Source: Syntrophomonas sp. DTU019
GTDB lineage: Bacteria; Bacillota; Syntrophomonadia; Syntrophomonadales; Syntrophomonadaceae
Direction of reading: 5' to 3'
NCBI GenBank assembly: GCA_913757435.1
Contig: CAJYDM010000001.1
Coordinates: forward strand, 248,001 to 312,000
Length of the DNA: 64,000 nt
Below the pieces are notes generated by a model that saw only the letters and a list, made by a program, of their open reading frames with translations, made no database searches and was not told where the DNA came from. Shown piece after piece: positions 63,053-64,000 of the stretch. The position numbers and the translations under genes were made by a program. The stretch's first letter is position 1, and each line of letters opens with the position of its first letter.

Positions 63053-64000
63053 ATGAAAAGCAACAAAATTAGCAAAAAACTATTATTTAGCGCCTGCATA
63101 TGTATACCTGTGGTGCTGGTCTTTGTCTCCTTATTCATAGGACGATATCCCCTTTCGCTGACCGAGGTGGTGACAATTCTTCAGTCAGGGATAAATTCAA
63201 CCACCCCGGGGGTTTCTTCCATAAAACATGCTGTAGTATGGGATATGCGTATGCCCAGGGCTCTTATGGCACTGACAGTGGGTGGCGCTTTGGCGGTCAG
63301 CGGCGGGGCGCTGCAGGGTGTATTCAGAAACCCCTTAGTGGATTCTGGACTCCTGGGTGTCAGTTCCGGGGCTGGTTTTGGTGCCTGTCTGGCTATCATA
63401 TTGTTTGACAACATTTTATTTACTTATATTTTGGCCTTTGCTTTCGGCATATTAGCTGTTGTTTTAAGTTATGTCACTGGAAAGATATATAAGACTGCTC
63501 CCACCGTTACTCTAGTTCTGGGTGGGGTAATAATTTCGGCAATATTTGCAGCCCTGATATCTTTCACCAAATATGTGGCTGACCCTTATGAACAGCTTCC
63601 CGCCATTACCTTCTGGCTGATGGGAAGTCTCTCCCGGGCAAATTACCATGATCTGGCTATAGCCTTAGTTCCAATACTAATAGGTGTAACCGGTATTATG
63701 CTGATAAGGTGGCGAATCAATCTGTTATCTATAGGAGAACGGGAGGCAAAAACATTGGGAGTCAATACTGCTCTATGCAGAAATATCATCATTGCCTGCA
63801 CCTCTTTGGCTACCGCAGGGGCAGTATGCATGAGCGGTATTATTGGCTGGATAGGATTGGTCATTCCTCATATCGGCAGAATGATAGTGGGAAATGACAA
63901 TCGCATTCTGCTGCCGCTGTGCATAGCCCTGGGCGGGAGCTTCTTATTGATTGTAGACAATATCTGCCGCTCCCTGACTGAAGGCGAGATCCCCCTGGGG
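63053..64000 (+). CDS. FecCD-family ABC transporter permease (3' partial)
   Basis: The frame starts at ATG 63053 and is open to the right edge (316 codons seen). 'GRYPLSLTEVVTIL', 'WDMRMPRALMALTVGGALAVSGGALQGVFRNPLVDSGLLGVSSGAG' region and 'WIGLVIPHIGRMIVG' are hallmarks of BtuC/FecD permeases. These import cobalamin, iron chelates, or in some cases molybdate or tungstate. It follows the Ig-like gene in the same unit, under the riboswitch-like leader. The ATPase and binding protein are expected beyond the window. Confidence 0.9.
   Translation, partial: MKSNKISKKLLFSACICIPVVLVFVSLFIGRYPLSLTEVVTILQSGINSTTPGVSSIKHAVVWDMRMPRALMALTVGGALAVSGGALQGVFRNPLVDSGLLGVSSGAGFGACLAIILFDNILFTYILAFAFGILAVVLSYVTGKIYKTAPTVTLVLGGVIISAIFAALISFTKYVADPYEQLPAITFWLMGSLSRANYHDLAIALVPILIGVTGIMLIRWRINLLSIGEREAKTLGVNTALCRNIIIACTSLATAGAVCMSGIIGWIGLVIPHIGRMIVGNDNRILLPLCIALGGSFLLIVDNICRSLTEGEIPLG

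Overview
The window looks like the chromosome of an anaerobic, low-to-moderate GC, Gram-positive-type bacterium of the class Clostridia, probably a syntrophic fatty-acid or carboxylate oxidiser of the Syntrophomonadaceae type. This is inferred from gene content: a leucine T-box, a sigma-54 regulator, Hdr-like electron-transfer modules, glutaconate-type CoA-transferases, a fused 2-hydroxyacyl-CoA dehydratase activase, a seven-gene Mrp antiporter, an AprX-like subtilase, and UGA codons that appear to encode selenocysteine. No rRNA, tRNA, CRISPR array or prophage was recognised.

Layout. 1-4.7 kb: end of an acyltransferase-3 gene, tex, and two unknown genes. 4.7-6.6 kb: leuA behind a consensus promoter and a leucine T-box with its terminator. 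6.8-9.5 kb: a Mug-type DNA glycosylase, a secreted esterase and a C_GCAxxG_C_C protein with a folded leader. 10-16.6 kb: a USP-domain protein divergent from mrpABCDEFG. 16.7-21.4 kb: a minus-strand branched-chain amino acid ABC importer (livKHMGF) behind a possible sigma-54 promoter. 22.1-31.1 kb: a minus-strand catabolic cluster, transcribed hdrC1-hdrB1-hdrA-hdrC2-hdrB2-ctA1-ctB1-MFS-ctA2-ctB2, behind a good sigma-54 promoter. 31.2-33.4 kb: an intact IS1634-like element with a 113-bp target duplication, lying between that promoter and the sigma-54 activator gene (33.5-35.3 kb). 35.5-40.6 kb: TetR divergent from the giant activase. 40.6-41.4 kb: non-coding DNA with degenerate hairpin plus G-rich repeats. 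41.4-47.7 kb: MarR/MATE, an EamA protein, an ABC-2 exporter with its adaptor, and a YhhN protein. 47.9-48.3 kb: a HesB-like selenoprotein. 48.7-54.9 kb: a poly-gamma-glutamate hydrolase-like protein, an aminotransferase, a MaoC protein, a decayed gene, a PQQ-type dehydrogenase lipoprotein and an EVE protein. 55-64 kb: YkuS, LigD, an orphan ATP synthase c subunit beside an unknown membrane protein, a USP, an AprX-like protease, and a riboswitch-like leader before an Ig-like protein and a FecCD permease that runs off the edge.

The most interesting signal is in the 22-31 kb cluster. The A subunit of its second CoA-transferase-like enzyme (22839-23660) is interrupted by a single in-frame UGA at codon 105, followed at the right distance by a hairpin with a G in its loop, as expected of a bacterial SECIS. 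The partner B subunit lacks the glutamate used by class I CoA-transferases. An independent UGA-containing HesB-like gene at 47.96 kb, with an even better SECIS-like hairpin, suggests the organism does insert selenocysteine. Together these point to a possible selenocysteine-containing, non-transferase member of the CoA-transferase fold, co-transcribed with a C-B-A-C-B Hdr-like module and a transporter. All family assignments were made by eye; no search was run.
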